Below, in pieces: positions 36,734-50,407 of a stretch of 64,000 nt of DNA. Under the pieces are notes generated by a model. It was not told where the DNA came from. It saw only the letters and a list, made by a program, of their open reading frames with translations, and ran no database searches. The translations under genes were made by a program, and so were the position numbers. Position 1 is the first letter of the stretch, and every line of letters begins with the position of its first letter. Source of the DNA: Streptococcus thoraltensis DSM 12221 (GTDB lineage: Bacteria; Bacillota; Bacilli; Lactobacillales; Streptococcaceae); contig NZ_KB904598.1 in NCBI RefSeq assembly GCF_000380145.1, positions 5,035-69,034 on the forward strand, in the 5' to 3' direction.

Positions 36734-37630
36734 TTAGTTATTAACAGTCACTTGACCATTAGCATAGTTAAGGGTAATACCCGATTGAACATTGGGTACA
36801 AAAACATTAAATTCTAAACTACCATCACTAGATTTTGCCTCAAGATGTGACCCTGATGCCAAAATATTATCGCCATCGTAAACAAGGGTTACACGGTAAC
36901 GAACGCGTTTATTATTATCAAGAGCACGACGAATTTGTGTCTCATAATAATTTTGACCAGTCGAACGACTATTTCTAGCTTGATTTGACCAAGCTGTTTG
37001 AACGGCAATGTTTTTAGGGTTACTTGCTGAAGGGTCAAAGCCATCAATATTTCCCGCGAGCGCATAACCAATCAAATGACCTCTATCAATAGCATGATCA
37101 TATCCACCAGGCAAATCATGAACCTGATGCCAACCAGCTGGTGTCCACGAGGTCGAACCATTTCCTGTTGACTCACGGTCGCGATACTGACGGCTGTGTT
37201 TGGAAAGCATAGCATTGGCTACTGTTGGCACAACCTCGCCTTGAACTCGCTTTACCTTATTATCAACATAGGGCACACTAGATACACTGGCATCCAGATT
37301 TGTTTTATTATCATTAATAATAAAAGCACCAGCCCCATTCCACTTGATATTGGAACCCAATGACCTTTTGACAGAGGCAGTCAAAACTGATTGTGCCAGT
37401 TCTTGACTTGGTGTAAACTCACTTGTACTTGATCCATTAGAGCGTGCCTTCTCCTGATGTGACGAATTCGTGACAACTTGCGCCAACTGTTTCAAAGGAT
37501 TATTGTCAGGGAGTTTATCATTTCCCGCAACAAGTGCTAAAACTAAGGTGACAATTACAGCCAGAATAGAAATGACTGATTTAGACGATTTTTTTGAACA
37601 ATAAGGTTTAGCCATACGACTCCATTTCAT
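36734..37630 (-). CDS. endA: DNA-entry/extracellular nuclease EndA family
   Basis: This 298-residue protein has an N-terminal signal anchor ([19 protein letters not shown], about residues 17-36) and a DNA/RNA non-specific beta-beta-alpha-metal endonuclease domain. The catalytic motif is [12 protein letters not shown] near residue 184, and downstream [14 protein letters not shown] gives the metal-binding Asn. In pneumococcus EndA degrades one strand during DNA uptake and follows epuA, as here. The start is uncertain: ATG 37630 directly follows a terminator T-run, while ATG 37615 has GGAG four bases upstream. Confidence 0.9.
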   Translation of the reverse strand: MKWSRMAKPYCSKKSSKSVISILAVIVTLVLALVAGNDKLPDNNPLKQLAQVVTNSSHQEKARSNGSSTSEFTPSQELAQSVLTASVKRSLGSNIKWNGAGAFIINDNKTNLDASVSSVPYVDNKVKRVQGEVVPTVANAMLSKHSRQYRDRESTGNGSTSWTPAGWHQVHDLPGGYDHAIDRGHLIGYALAGNIDGFDPSASNPKNIAVQTAWSNQARNSRSTGQNYYETQIRRALDNNKRVRYRVTLVYDGDNILASGSHLEAKSSDGSLEFNVFVPNVQSGITLNYANGQVTVNN

Positions 37631-37631
37631 G

Positions 37632-37655
37632 AAAAAAGTAGGACAAGCCTACTTT
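37632..37655 (-). terminator. Terminator/attenuator overlapping the epuA stop, before endA
   Basis: On the minus strand AAAGTAGG-CTTGT-CCTACTTTTTT; the epuA stop codon lies inside the stem and the endA ATG follows the T-run. Readthrough would set endA level. Confidence 0.7.
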
Positions 37656-37837
37656 ATCTTAAATTTGGCAATCAATTCTTGCCATTTATCCAGTGAGAGA
37701 ATTGAGAAGGCATCCTTACCATCACCAATAACACCGTAACCAATGACCAACCCCAGCGCTAAGAATAGTAAGCATAAGGCTACAACGACAATGATAAATA
37801 AATACTGTCTCAAAACATATAAAATACGTTGTTTCAT
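37649..37837 (-). CDS. epuA: EpuA family small membrane protein (62 residues)
   Basis: The start is ATG 37837 (MKQRILYVLRQYLFIIV), one base after the murA stop; the upstream extension lies inside murA. There is one membrane helix at about residues 12-34, then a short outer tail (SLDKWQELIAKF). EpuA lies between murA and endA in pneumococcus. Databases list the family as an RNA polymerase beta-related subunit, but nothing in this sequence shows that. Its function is unknown. Confidence 0.8.
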   Translation of the reverse strand: MKQRILYVLRQYLFIIVVVALCLLFLALGLVIGYGVIGDGKDAFSILSLDKWQELIAKFKIK

Positions 37838-37838
37838 C

Positions 37839-39107
37839 TTAATCCTCTGAAATACGACGAATATTAGCACCTAAGTTAGCCAATTTAGTGTGGAATTGAT
37901 AATAACCACGGTCCAGATGACTTAATTTCCCAACAGTTGTTGTCCCATCAGCAATCATCCCTGTCAAAATAAGGGCTGCACTAGCACGAAGGTCAGTTGA
38001 CATGACAGGTGCTCCTTGAAGTTCTTGTCCACCATGAATCAAGGCTGTGTCTCGAAGAATTTCAGAATGAAGTCCCATACGACGCATTTCTTCTAAGTGC
38101 TGGAAACGATTCTCAAAAACCGTCTCAATCATTGTAGACTCACCCTTAACAGTTGCCATAAGAGCAGTGAACTGAGCCTGCATATCTGTAGGGAAACCTG
38201 GATGTGGCAATGTTTTAACCGTCACTGGTTTCAATTTAGAAACATCTGATTTAACACGAATACCGGCTGCTTCTTCAGTTACTTCGACACCCATCTCCAT
38301 CAATTTTGCTAAAAGCGGACGGTTATGCTCCCAAACAGCATCTTTAACTAAAACATCTCCAGAAGTCATCGCTGCAGCAACCATAAAAGTACCAGCTTCA
38401 ATGCGATCCTGAACCACCTGATGTTCTGCACCATGTAGCTTCTCAACTCCTTTGATGGTTAAAACTTCAGTACCAGCCCCTTTAATGTGAGCGCCCATTT
38501 TATCCAGAAGAAGAGCCAAGTCAACAATTTCAGGTTCACGGGCAGCATTCTCAATTACGGTTGTACCTTCAGCTAGTGTAGCAGCCATCATCAAATTTTG
38601 AGTAGCTCCAACTGAAGGGAAATCCATGTAAATGCGGGCTCCATGAAGTTTACCAGTCGCCGTAATATCACCAGCTGTCTGAGTGATTTTAGCCCCCATG
38701 GCTTCAAGGCCTTTTAAATGAAGGTCAATTGGACGACTACCAATCGTACAACCACCGGGCATAGACACTTTAGCATGTCCACTACGAGCGAGAATCGGTC
38801 CCAAAACAACGATTGATGCACGCATTTGACTAACGTATTCATAAGGTGCTTCGTCCAAAATATCACCTTGAGCATCAACGACGACAGTGTTTTTTTCCTC
38901 ATCAAAATCCACTGCAACATCCAAACCTCTAACAACATTGTTCATTGTGAACACATCTGAAAGAATGGGAACATTTGTTAAAGTTGTTATTCCTTCAGTT
39001 GGTAAGATTGTTGCAGCCAAAAGTGGAAGGACAGCATTTTTAGCTCCCTCAATTGTCACTTCACCTTGAAGACGGGTTTGACCACCTTCGATAATAATTT
39101 TATCCAT
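37839..39107 (-). CDS. murA: UDP-N-acetylglucosamine 1-carboxyvinyltransferase MurA
   Basis: About 422 residues from ATG 39107 ([17 protein letters not shown]), which has GGAG five bases upstream. It transfers enolpyruvate from PEP to UDP-GlcNAc, the first step of peptidoglycan synthesis. The catalytic Cys is in [15 protein letters not shown] near residue 116, so fosfomycin sensitivity is expected. Streptococci carry two MurA paralogues; position beside atp and epuA fits the murA1 locus. Confidence 0.95.
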   Translation of the reverse strand: MDKIIIEGGQTRLQGEVTIEGAKNAVLPLLAATILPTEGITTLTNVPILSDVFTMNNVVRGLDVAVDFDEEKNTVVVDAQGDILDEAPYEYVSQMRASIVVLGPILARSGHAKVSMPGGCTIGSRPIDLHLKGLEAMGAKITQTAGDITATGKLHGARIYMDFPSVGATQNLMMAATLAEGTTVIENAAREPEIVDLALLLDKMGAHIKGAGTEVLTIKGVEKLHGAEHQVVQDRIEAGTFMVAAAMTSGDVLVKDAVWEHNRPLLAKLMEMGVEVTEEAAGIRVKSDVSKLKPVTVKTLPHPGFPTDMQAQFTALMATVKGESTMIETVFENRFQHLEEMRRMGLHSEILRDTALIHGGQELQGAPVMSTDLRASAALILTGMIADGTTTVGKLSHLDRGYYQFHTKLANLGANIRRISED

Positions 39108-39149
39108 GTTTACTCCAAAGTATTGTTCATAATCATTCAATACCAAAAT

Positions 39150-39386
39150 CTAATTTAAAATAGTTGCAAAAGCTTGACTTAAGGTAATTATTTCAAGAAC
39201 AAATCGGCTGGCTAAATAACCTAAAACCAAACTCAACAAGACGACTAAAAGCCTGACTTGCCCCAAATTATCTTGATTAATTTTTAGAATTTTTGACCAA
39301 TCAACTAGATGCGTTAAAAGACGGAAAAAAATACCTATAAACACCATATGGCTCAACAAAGCCAGAGACTCCATTACAACTTGCAT
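39150..39386 (-). CDS. DUF1146-like small membrane protein
   Basis: 78 residues with two hydrophobic helices (about 5-25 and 45-70) separated by a polar loop (DWSKILKINQDNLGQVR). DUF1146/YwzB proteins commonly sit between atpC and murA in Firmicutes. Its role is unknown. The precise start among several early codons is uncertain. Confidence 0.7.
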   Translation of the reverse strand: MQVVMESLALLSHMVFIGIFFRLLTHLVDWSKILKINQDNLGQVRLLVVLLSLVLGYLASRFVLEIITLSQAFATILN

Positions 39387-39483
39387 AAGACTATTATACC
39401 AGTTTTTTATAAATTACCAAAAAAGAAAATCTTTACCAACATTCTCAAAGAAAATCCAATAGCAATCCTTGTCAATTAAACAA

Positions 39484-39694
39484 TATAGCCTTTTGAATTA
39501 ACTTTGATACACCATCACTTTCAACTTGCCCTACTCATACTCTTCGAAAATCCAAAGTAGGCGTTACTTGATTTGATGAAGACAGTTCTATCTGCTATCT
39601 ATGTCGCCTAGTCTACTTTTGATTTTCATTGAGTACTAAGAAGAACTTTGCACATCTTAGTTCCTTGTTCTGAAAGGTAATTCGTTTGACTATA
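39484..39694. repeat. RUP-like MITE with nested BOX-like element
   Basis: Outer ends are TATAGCCTTTTGAATTAACTT and GGTAATTCGTTTGACTATA. The nested element runs 39537-39636 (ATACTCTTCGAAAATCCAAA to TTTTGATTTTCATTGAGTAC). The outer orientation is opposite to the copy at 52410. Confidence 0.65.
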
Positions 39695-39891
39695 AGACAC
39701 CTATTCACTTCATTGCCATTAAAAAAAGATACAAGGAAATCTTGTTCCCAAAAATAAGACTAGGTATCTGTCTTTTGGAGGAGAAGAGAAACGCTATTGA
39801 AGTTTATTTTCCGACTAGACTGACAAATCTTTTCAGATTTTATGAGACACATAAAAAGATTCAATGGAACTTTCAAAGTATACCCAAACCC

Positions 39892-40045
39892 TTGAAACTT
39901 TGATAATTTTGAAAATTTTGCAGAGACAGATGATAGTCAAACTATTAACAAGACTGTGATTTCAACATTTTCGGGAGTTTTTTGCTTTTGACCAGAAAGA
40001 AAAAAGATTGAAGAAATTGTCCAAAATAGACTGTTTCTTCAACCT
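39892..40045 (-). repeat. Dispersed terminator-bearing repeat, copy 3
   Basis: On the plus strand it reads TTGAAACTTTGATAATTTTG, then CAGAGACAGATGATAG and TTTGACCAGAAAG. On the minus strand TTGAAGAAA and TTTCTTCAA form the outer stem with an inner GTC/GAC pair, followed by TTTTTTC. It lies directly behind atpC and probably terminates the atp operon. Confidence 0.6.
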
Positions 40046-40065
40046 CAAAGACCCAATGGACCTTT

Positions 40066-40485
40066 TTATTTATTCCCAACGTTAATACGGTTAATGGCAC
40101 GCTCCAAGGCAACTTGTGCACGACGGACTTGGTCTGCGCTGTGTGGTTTTGCTTGCGCTTCTTCCAGTTCACGCTCGGCACGGACTTTAGCGCGCTTGGC
40201 ACGATCTAAATCAATCTCACGTTTTCGTTCAGCCGAATTGGCTATAATCGTAATCTGATTATTTTTTACTTCGATAATGCCACCATTAACAGCCACCCAA
40301 TTAATCGTTTGCTCTTGGTCCACACGATAAACTTTCATTTCATGAACAGTTAAGGGGGAAATGATATTAACGTGATCAGGTAAAATCCCCATCTCGCCAT
40401 CTGGTGTCCCAACAACAACCATGCTAGCTCGATGAGCATATTTAATACCATCAGGTGTGACTACTTGAACTGTCATTTCTGCCAT
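40066..40485 (-). CDS. atpC: F1Fo ATP synthase epsilon subunit
   Basis: 139 residues: an N-terminal beta-barrel ([35 protein letters not shown]) and a C-terminal two-helix part ([17 protein letters not shown]). It is the rotor-stalk subunit that couples and restrains hydrolysis. It is the last gene of the operon, 12 bp after atpD. Confidence 0.97.
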   Translation of the reverse strand: MAEMTVQVVTPDGIKYAHRASMVVVGTPDGEMGILPDHVNIISPLTVHEMKVYRVDQEQTINWVAVNGGIIEVKNNQITIIANSAERKREIDLDRAKRAKVRAERELEEAQAKPHSADQVRRAQVALERAINRINVGNK

Positions 40486-40497
40486 GTGATCACCTCA

Positions 40498-41925
<1,428 letters not shown>

Positions 41926-41943
41926 TTAGGATTACTCCTACGT

Positions 41944-41974
41944 AGAGCGACATCATTGAAACGAATGTCGTTCT
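41944..41974 (-). other. Intercistronic hairpin between atpG and atpD
   Basis: AGAGCGACAT and ATGTCGTTCT can pair as a 10-bp stem (one G-U) with an 11-nt loop and no T-run. It is the only sizeable gap in the operon; a role in mRNA processing or relative translation is inference. Confidence 0.45.
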
Positions 41975-42001
41975 ATATTTTGAGTCACGTGATTACAATC
42001 A

Positions 42002-42877
42002 CTACTCAAGGGCGCTAGCACCCGCTACAATTTCTGTAATTTCTTGTGTGATTTCTGCCTGACGAGCACGATTATATTGGATTGTTAAATCATTAATAAC
42101 ATTTTTGGCATTATCAGTCGCTGTTTGCATAGCACTCATACCTGCTGCATGTTCTGCTGTTTTAGCATCAACAATAGCCCCGTAAATTAAACTTTCAGTG
42201 TACTGAGGCAATAGTTGATCCAAAATAGCTTCACGATTTGGTTCCAACTCAAATGATGCTCCACCTTCACTGGCTTCGTTCGCATCTAATTCAGTAATTG
42301 GCAACATTTGTTGCATACGTACTTGGCTAGTCAAACTGTTAACATGGTGATTATAGCAGACATAAAGTTCGTCAAAAAGCTCATTTTTATACATTTCAAC
42401 AGATTTTGAAATAATACGAGCTACTTCTTCAAAACTTGGTTGGTCTTCTAAACCACGTAGTTCAAAGGCAACATCAATACCACGGGCTTTAAAAAAGTCT
42501 GCTCCCATCCCACCGATAGCAATGATTTCAAAATCATTTCCATCTGGATGGTACTCACCGATAGTATCCATCATCGATTTCAAGATAGTAGAATTGTAAC
42601 CACCTACTAATCCTTTATCAGATGTAATCACAATATAGCCTGTTTTTTTAACAGGACGAGAAATCAACATTGGATTTGACGAACCTGATAATAATTCAGC
42701 CTTCATCAAATCAGTTGTGATTTGACGAACCTTACTAGCATAAACTTGGAAATCTTTAGCTGCTTGTTCAGACTTCGTCAACTTTGCAGCAGAAACCATT
42801 TGCATGGCTCCTGTAATTTGACTGGTCTTTTTAGTAGAAGCTATTTTCCCTTTGATTTCGCTAAGAGAACCTGCCAT
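42002..42877 (-). CDS. atpG: F1Fo ATP synthase gamma subunit
   Basis: 291 residues. The N-terminal ([21 protein letters not shown]) and C-terminal ([20 protein letters not shown]) helices form the central coiled-coil rotor. It lies 14 bp after atpA. Length is normal for Gram-positive AtpG. Confidence 0.97.
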   Translation of the reverse strand: MAGSLSEIKGKIASTKKTSQITGAMQMVSAAKLTKSEQAAKDFQVYASKVRQITTDLMKAELLSGSSNPMLISRPVKKTGYIVITSDKGLVGGYNSTILKSMMDTIGEYHPDGNDFEIIAIGGMGADFFKARGIDVAFELRGLEDQPSFEEVARIISKSVEMYKNELFDELYVCYNHHVNSLTSQVRMQQMLPITELDANEASEGGASFELEPNREAILDQLLPQYTESLIYGAIVDAKTAEHAAGMSAMQTATDNAKNVINDLTIQYNRARQAEITQEITEIVAGASALE

Positions 42878-42891
42878 AATGCTTCCTCCTC

Positions 42892-44400
<1,509 letters not shown>

Positions 44401-44412
44401 TCACACCACTTT

Positions 44413-44949
44413 CTATTTCAAATTCATTTTTAATTGCTGAAGTTGCGATTTGATACTTGTATCAATAATCTTGTTATTCGCTTTCAAAATAAAGCCACCA
44501 ATCAACTCTGGATTGATAACTTCCTTTACTTGACCAACTGAAATGGCAAATTTTCTTTCAGCTACTGCTTTCAATCGATTTTTTTGTTCATCTGAAAGGG
44601 AATCAGCAACCTGAATTTCCAATGAAAATTCATTAGAGGCCACTGATAGTTTTTCCATAGCTGAAGACAAAATTGCTTCTAAAAATGCCTCACGCTCATT
44701 TTGTTTAATCACTTCTAAAAAGTTATTAACAAAAATGTGACTGCCTTCTTGAAGTTGACTAACGAGAGCTGCTTTTTCACTTTGGCTAATGCCTTCATGA
44801 GAGAGCGAACTAGCCAAGTCAGTTGATTGAAAAATCTTTAAAAGAGCTGTCAAATCTTCTCTAATTTCATGAATAAGATTATGTTCTACCGCAACATCAA
44901 CTAAGCTTTTTGAGTAATTCTCAACTAAAGTTAATGTTTTTTTATCCAT
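44413..44949 (-). CDS. atpH: F1Fo ATP synthase delta subunit
   Basis: 178 residues linking F1 to the b subunit of the peripheral stalk. The C-terminal motif NPELIGGFILKANNKIIDTS is typical of AtpH. Its start abuts the end of atpF (1-bp overlap). Confidence 0.95.
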   Translation of the reverse strand: MDKKTLTLVENYSKSLVDVAVEHNLIHEIREDLTALLKIFQSTDLASSLSHEGISQSEKAALVSQLQEGSHIFVNNFLEVIKQNEREAFLEAILSSAMEKLSVASNEFSLEIQVADSLSDEQKNRLKAVAERKFAISVGQVKEVINPELIGGFILKANNKIIDTSIKSQLQQLKMNLK

Positions 44950-45446
44950 TACGCATCTCCTAATTGATCAAGGTAGTTGTCAATCAGTTTGCTTTGTGCT
45001 GCTTTATCAAGTTCTTTAGTCATGATTTTCTCAGCCAATAAAACTGTTAAGTCAGCCACATCGTCTTTAACTCCAGCAAATGCTTCTGCTTTGCTTTGAG
45101 CAATATCAGCCTCTGCTTTATCTTTAAGACGTCCTGCTGTTTCACGAGCTTCTGCAACGATTTGCGTTTCTTGTTTTTTACCAGTCTCTTTTGCTGATTC
45201 GATGATTTCAGATGCTTCTGTACGAGCTCCTGCCAATTCTTCTTGACGTTGTTGTGCTAATTTCTCAGCTTGCTCACGTGCCACTTCTGCACTATCAATA
45301 TCATCAGCAATTTTCTTCTCACGAGCATCAAAAATACTTGTCAATTGTTCCCATGCAAATAGTTTCAACAGAACAAGCAAGAGTACAAATGACCCTGTCA
45401 CGATAATAAAATTACCAAGACTAGTACTATTAATAAATGTAGACAT
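44949..45446 (-). CDS. atpF: F1Fo ATP synthase b subunit
   Basis: About 165 residues from the ATG at 45446, chosen because GGAAG lies 7 nt upstream; an ATG two codons earlier is too close to it. There is one N-terminal membrane helix (FIIVTGSFVLLLVLLKLFAW) and then a long charged coiled coil, the peripheral stalk. Confidence 0.95.
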   Translation of the reverse strand: MSTFINSTSLGNFIIVTGSFVLLLVLLKLFAWEQLTSIFDAREKKIADDIDSAEVAREQAEKLAQQRQEELAGARTEASEIIESAKETGKKQETQIVAEARETAGRLKDKAEADIAQSKAEAFAGVKDDVADLTVLLAEKIMTKELDKAAQSKLIDNYLDQLGDA

Positions 45447-45462
45447 CGTCATGCTTCCTTTC

Positions 45463-46176
45463 TTATTCTTCTGTTGTTACTACTTTTTTACCAATATATG
45501 TTGATGCTAATAAGACAAAAACATAGGCTTGAATAGCAGAAATAAAGATTGAAAATGCTGTCCAGGCAAGATTTAATAAAAAAGCAATTGGTGCTGTAAA
45601 AATGCTTAAGTTTGCAAAGGTCACCAAGAGTGATAAGACCACTTCACCTGAAAAGATATTACCATACAAACGAAGAGCAAGTGACGCAACATTGGTCAAC
45701 TCCTCTAAGATGTTCATTGGCAACATTGCAGGCGTTGGCGCTAAATACCCTTTTAAGTACCCTTTAAAACCATTTTTTCTAACACCTTCAACATGGACAA
45801 TTGTAGCAACGATTAAGGATAAGCTAAAGTCAACAACAATATTTGATGTTGGTGATGTCCAGAAATTATAATCACCAGCATTCAGTTTTGTCACTAAACC
45901 GATATTATTAGCGATTAAAATGAACAAGAATAGGGCAAATGCAAACAAAGTATAATTTGAGGTATACTTTCCAACATTTGGTCGGATTAAATCCTGAACA
46001 AATTCATATGTCCACTCTAAAACATTTTGCTTACCTTTTGGTTTTAATGTCATGCTACGACTTGCCCAAAAGACACTAAGAAAGATTATGAGAACAGTTA
46101 AGAGACACATCGCAAGAATAGTTAAATCGAAGTCAAGTCCTAAAAAACTTGCTGTCGGATTAGTTGATTCTCCCAA
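45463..46176 (-). CDS. atpB: F1Fo ATP synthase a subunit
   Basis: 237 residues with five or six membrane helices. The proton half-channel Arg lies in [14 protein letters not shown] near residue 166, and the C-terminal helix has [19 protein letters not shown]. It lies 46 bp after atpE. Confidence 0.96.
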   Translation of the reverse strand: MGESTNPTASFLGLDFDLTILAMCLLTVLIIFLSVFWASRSMTLKPKGKQNVLEWTYEFVQDLIRPNVGKYTSNYTLFAFALFLFILIANNIGLVTKLNAGDYNFWTSPTSNIVVDFSLSLIVATIVHVEGVRKNGFKGYLKGYLAPTPAMLPMNILEELTNVASLALRLYGNIFSGEVVLSLLVTFANLSIFTAPIAFLLNLAWTAFSIFISAIQAYVFVLLASTYIGKKVVTTEE

Positions 46177-46221
46177 TTTGGTCCCTCCTTCTTCTAATCA
46201 ATTTCACTGATACTTATATTG

Positions 46222-46425
46222 TTATTTTCCAACGATGTATGTGAAAGCAAAAAGAACGAAGAAAGTACCCTCGATAAAGGCAATACCTGTAAACATTAAT
46301 GTTTGCAATTTGCTAAACATTTCTGGCTGACGTGCTGCAGATTTTGCAATGTTAGCAACGAGGATACCCTCACCGATACTTACTCCCATAACTGCGAGAC
46401 CAAGTGCCAAGATTTGTAAATTCAT
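46222..46425 (-). CDS. atpE: F1Fo ATP synthase c subunit
   Basis: 67 residues forming a two-helix hairpin around the polar loop KSAARQPEM. The proton-binding Glu lies in helix 2 (TGIAFIEGTFFVLF, near residue 52). It is the first gene of the atp operon and has an AAGGAG site. As in other streptococci, no atpI precedes it. Confidence 0.96.
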   Translation of the reverse strand: MNLQILALGLAVMGVSIGEGILVANIAKSAARQPEMFSKLQTLMFTGIAFIEGTFFVLFAFTYIVGK

Positions 46426-46459
46426 AGTAGAATTCTCCTTTAAAATTTTTTACCCTGTT

Positions 46460-46488
46460 ATTTTAGTCCTATTTTATAGTGATGTCAA
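46460..46488 (-). promoter_or_regulatory. Predicted atp operon promoter
   Basis: On the minus strand TTGACA (46488-46483), 17 bp, TAAAAT (46465-46460), about 35 nt before the atpE ATG. Confidence 0.75.
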
Positions 46489-46639
46489 TGAAAATCCGTC
46501 TTGTTAGCGCTTCCTCATAGGATTCTTAAACCAACTTTGACCTTTGTCTGACCTATAAAACAAGTTTTCTTCTTATTTAAATACTTACTATCTCATACGT
46601 AAAAGAAAGTCAGACTCTCCTAACTTCCTTTTGCGTATT

Positions 46640-48067
46640 TTAAAGCTGGTGATATAGTGCCTCATAGGCTAGACTGGCTGTGTCCCATGAAAAATCTCGA
46701 GACATCGCTTCTTGCTGTATACCTTGCCAAGCTCTTTTATCGTGACGATAGACCTGCAAGGCTCTTTCTATAGTTTTGGTTAACCAATACCCTGTAAACT
46801 CACCAAAGCCAAAACCTGTACCTTGACCGGTGAATTCATTGTAGGATTCGACCGTATCCTTCAAACCACCAACCTGACTAACAATTGGCAAAGAGCCATA
46901 CCGCATAGCCATCATTTGTGATAAACCACAAGGCTCAAAGGCTGATGGCATGAGGAAAAGATCTGACGCGGCATAAATTTCTTGGGCGAGCCCTAGATCA
47001 AACATGATATTGGCAGATAACTTATCTGGGTACTGACTTGCAAACCAAGAAAAGGCATTTTCATAAGCTGCATAGCCTGTTCCCAAAAGAACGAGTTGTA
47101 AATCATGTTGCAAAATATGTTCTAATTCATTAACAACTAAATCAAAACCTTTTTGATCTGTTAATCGAGAAACAATACCGATAAGTGGCACATCCGCTCT
47201 GACGGGAAGTCCTAAGCGTTCTTGTAATGCAGCCTTATTTTGAGCCTTGCCACTTAAGTCATCTTTAGAAAAATGGTAAGGAATAAGTGGGTCTGTTTCA
47301 GGATTTAATAAGTCAGCATCAATACCATTTACAATACCTGACAATTTCCCCGATTCCATCCTCATGACTTGGTCTAAGCCTTTGCCAAAAGATGGTGTCT
47401 TAATCTCTTCAGCGTATGATGGCGACACTGTGCTAACTCGGTCAGCATACAGAACTGCCACCTTCATCCAGTTTAGACAATTATTCCAGCGTAAGGTACC
47501 GTCTTCGTAACGTTCATTTCCTACACCAAACAAATCACCTAGCATTTCTGGTCCAAACTGACCTTGAAATTCAATATTATGAATGGTAAAGACTGTTTTG
47601 ATAGTTTGGTATGCTTGAATCCAGTGATATTTTTCTTTTAAAAGAAATGGCATCATCGCCGTATGGTAATCGTGAACATGAAGAATATCTGGAATGAAAT
47701 CAATTTTTTCCATTAATTCCAGAGCGGCTAATTGGAAAAAGGCAAAGCGTTCACCATCATCCCAATAGCCATAAACAGCGCCTCTAAAGAAATAATCTTG
47801 ATTGTCTATAAAGAAGAAATGAACACCATAACGCTGAATGTACTTTACCCCAGCGTATTGGCGGCGCCATCCGACATTGACGGTAAAGTTAAAGCAGTCT
47901 TCTACTTGATCTCCAAATTTATCATCAACGCTATCATAATATGGCAAAACAACAGCAACTTCGTGACCGTGTTTGACAAGAGACTTGGGAAGGGCTCCAA
48001 TCACGTCTCCCAAACCTCCTGTTTTAGAAAACGGAGCACCTTCTGCTGCTACAAATAAGAGTTTCAT
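46640..48067 (-). CDS. glgA: Glycogen synthase GlgA
   Basis: 475 residues, GT5 family, extending alpha-1,4-glucan from ADP-glucose. The N-terminal KTGGLGDV (residues 15-22) binds ADP-glucose; C-terminal [19 protein letters not shown] (near 376) contains the E-x7-E motif. It overlaps glgD by 4 bp and is the last gene of the glg set; no glycogen phosphorylase gene follows. Confidence 0.97.
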   Translation of the reverse strand: MKLLFVAAEGAPFSKTGGLGDVIGALPKSLVKHGHEVAVVLPYYDSVDDKFGDQVEDCFNFTVNVGWRRQYAGVKYIQRYGVHFFFIDNQDYFFRGAVYGYWDDGERFAFFQLAALELMEKIDFIPDILHVHDYHTAMMPFLLKEKYHWIQAYQTIKTVFTIHNIEFQGQFGPEMLGDLFGVGNERYEDGTLRWNNCLNWMKVAVLYADRVSTVSPSYAEEIKTPSFGKGLDQVMRMESGKLSGIVNGIDADLLNPETDPLIPYHFSKDDLSGKAQNKAALQERLGLPVRADVPLIGIVSRLTDQKGFDLVVNELEHILQHDLQLVLLGTGYAAYENAFSWFASQYPDKLSANIMFDLGLAQEIYAASDLFLMPSAFEPCGLSQMMAMRYGSLPIVSQVGGLKDTVESYNEFTGQGTGFGFGEFTGYWLTKTIERALQVYRHDKRAWQGIQQEAMSRDFSWDTASLAYEALYHQL

Positions 48068-49197
48068 TGAATTATATCTCCTGTGATAACTTGTCCTTTC
48101 CCAATAACCAATGGTTTTTCGGCTGTCCCTCTAAGCGTTACTCCAGCTGGAACGGTAACATTTTTATCAATAATCGCATACTCAACAACAGCACCTTCTT
48201 CAATGGTCACTTTAGGGAAAATCAAGGTGTGGTCTACATGGCTACCTTTGGCGATGTGGCAAGATCTTGAAACAATAGAATGATTGACCTGTCCATAGAT
48301 TTCTGAACCCGAAGCAAACTGAGAATTATTGATTTCAGATGATTGGTCAAAATAAGTAGATTCTTCATTCTTAACCTTGGTATATACTTTTTGATTTGAA
48401 TAAAGAAGGGAGTAGAATTTTTGAGGATCCAACATATCCATGTTGGCATCATAATATGACTTGACTGAAGCAATGTTAGCTAAATATCCTGTATATTCAA
48501 AGGCTAGCGCATGCTCTGTAACAATTAATTCACGAAGTAAATAACGAATCTTGCGCGGTTCTTCTTTTTGTGCCTCTTCTTCTAATTTTTCAATCAACCA
48601 AGGGGTATTCACCACATAAATATCGGCAGACATTGATACTGGTTCTGCTGCATCTTCAATCTTCCGTTTTCCGATGACATTATCTTTTTCATCAATCTCG
48701 AGCACCTCATTGGCTGGTGAAAAGAGGGCTTTTGGTAATTTTTTATAAACAACTGTGATATTGCGCTTATTAGCATTGTGCAGATGAATAACCTGCTCCA
48801 AGTTAATATTACATAGAATGTCACAAGACATGTACACCGTCTGATCTGATCCTGAACGTTTTAAGTAAGTGAGGATTTGACTGTAATAGTCTTTATCTGT
48901 GATAGTTGTTTCTTGATCTGTATTGTAAAATCCTAAGAAATAATGGCTTAAAAGAGTATTTAACCCCCACTCACGACCACTTCGTATATGGTCGAAGACT
49001 GACCGAATATTTTGTCCACGAAAAATCCCATAAACGCTACGAATACCTGCATTCGCAAGGCTAGATAACTGAAAGTCAATCAAACGATATTTTCCATCAA
49101 ACGGAAGATTGGCTAGAGGGCGATTATCTGTCAAACTTTCCATATCATGATAGCCAACCGCATTGCCTAAAATGGCTGTGTATTTATCAATCTTCAT
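48064..49197 (-). CDS. glgD: GlgD, second ADP-glucose pyrophosphorylase subunit
   Basis: 377 residues, a paralogue of GlgC. The nucleotide-binding loop at the start is altered ([20 protein letters not shown] instead of GGxGTRLxxLT), which fits a regulatory subunit that pairs with GlgC. A left-handed beta-helix C-terminal part (hexapeptide style, from about residue 275) is present. It overlaps glgC by 11 bp and glgA by 4 bp. Confidence 0.94.
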   Translation of the reverse strand: MKIDKYTAILGNAVGYHDMESLTDNRPLANLPFDGKYRLIDFQLSSLANAGIRSVYGIFRGQNIRSVFDHIRSGREWGLNTLLSHYFLGFYNTDQETTITDKDYYSQILTYLKRSGSDQTVYMSCDILCNINLEQVIHLHNANKRNITVVYKKLPKALFSPANEVLEIDEKDNVIGKRKIEDAAEPVSMSADIYVVNTPWLIEKLEEEAQKEEPRKIRYLLRELIVTEHALAFEYTGYLANIASVKSYYDANMDMLDPQKFYSLLYSNQKVYTKVKNEESTYFDQSSEINNSQFASGSEIYGQVNHSIVSRSCHIAKGSHVDHTLIFPKVTIEEGAVVEYAIIDKNVTVPAGVTLRGTAEKPLVIGKGQVITGDIIQ

Positions 49198-50326
49198 TTG
49201 GTACCCCCACTACTTCATTGTATCCTACTACTTGCACCTGGTCTGTTCCATCAATGACAACGTCATCTCCGATAGTTGCCCCCTCACCAATGATAGCACG
49301 CTTGATAACAGCTCCTTTGCCGATTTTAACACCACTCATGATAAAACTGTCTTGGACATTTGCACCTTCTCGAACCTGCACATTGGTTGATAAAATAGAA
49401 TGTGATACTTTTCCGTCAACAAAGCAGCCATCAACAACTAATGAATCCTTGACTTCTGCTTTTTCGGAAATAAAGTTAGGTGGTGCAATTTCATTTTTGG
49501 AATAGATTTTCCACGAACGATCACGGCTATCGAGTTCGTTATCGACTGGAATATACTCCATGTTGGCTTCCCAAAGGGATTCAATTGTTCCAACATCTTT
49601 CCAATATCCCTTGAAGTTATAAGTATAAACACGCTCGCCTGATTCAAGATAGGCTGGGATGACATTTTGACCAAAGTCTGACATATCAACGCCATTTTTC
49701 TCTCCATTGACCAACATTTCACGAAGAGCTGCCCAGTTGAAGATGTAGATTCCCATTGATGCTTTTGTTGATTTTGGATGTTCTGGTTTTTCTTCAAATT
49801 CAACGATGCGGTCATTCGAATCGGTATTCATAATACCAAAACGACTGGCTTCTTTTAGGGGAACATCAATAACAGCTACTGTCAAGCTCGCCATATTATC
49901 CTTATGGGTCTGAAGCATGTCATCATAATCCATCTTATAGATGTGGTCACCAGATAAGATCAAAACGTATTCGGGATTGATACTATCAATATACTCAATG
50001 TTTTGGTAGATGGCATGGCTAGTTCCTTGAAACCAACGGTTGCCTTCTGTCGCCGAATAGGGTTGTAGAATGGTTGCACCAGCATCGATGCCATCTAACC
50101 CCCATGATGAACCATTTCCAATATGCTGGTTCAATCCTAAGGGTTGATACTGGGTAATTATACCAACTTTTTGAATGCCTGAGTTTGTACAGTTTGATAA
50201 AGCAAAATCAATAATGCGATAACGCCCACCAAATTGAACCGCTGGCTTAGCAATACTTTGTGTCAATTTTCCTAGCCGCGTTCCTTGTCCTCCGGCTAAG
50301 ATGAGAGCTAACATTTCATTTTTCAT
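49187..50326 (-). CDS. glgC: Glucose-1-phosphate adenylyltransferase GlgC
   Basis: 379 residues; makes ADP-glucose from ATP and glucose-1-phosphate. Motifs are [20 protein letters not shown] at residues 10-29, [11 protein letters not shown] near 118 and [11 protein letters not shown] near 176. The C-terminal hexapeptide repeats form a beta-helix. It lies 81 bp after glgB. Confidence 0.97.
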   Translation of the reverse strand: MKNEMLALILAGGQGTRLGKLTQSIAKPAVQFGGRYRIIDFALSNCTNSGIQKVGIITQYQPLGLNQHIGNGSSWGLDGIDAGATILQPYSATEGNRWFQGTSHAIYQNIEYIDSINPEYVLILSGDHIYKMDYDDMLQTHKDNMASLTVAVIDVPLKEASRFGIMNTDSNDRIVEFEEKPEHPKSTKASMGIYIFNWAALREMLVNGEKNGVDMSDFGQNVIPAYLESGERVYTYNFKGYWKDVGTIESLWEANMEYIPVDNELDSRDRSWKIYSKNEIAPPNFISEKAEVKDSLVVDGCFVDGKVSHSILSTNVQVREGANVQDSFIMSGVKIGKGAVIKRAIIGEGATIGDDVVIDGTDQVQVVGYNEVVGVPNED

Positions 50327-50407
50327 AAATTTTCCTTCTTTTTATCTTAAACAATTGGCAGCTATTGCTCGGTGTGAGTTCGATGATTGTCCTGAGAATG
50401 CTCTAGA

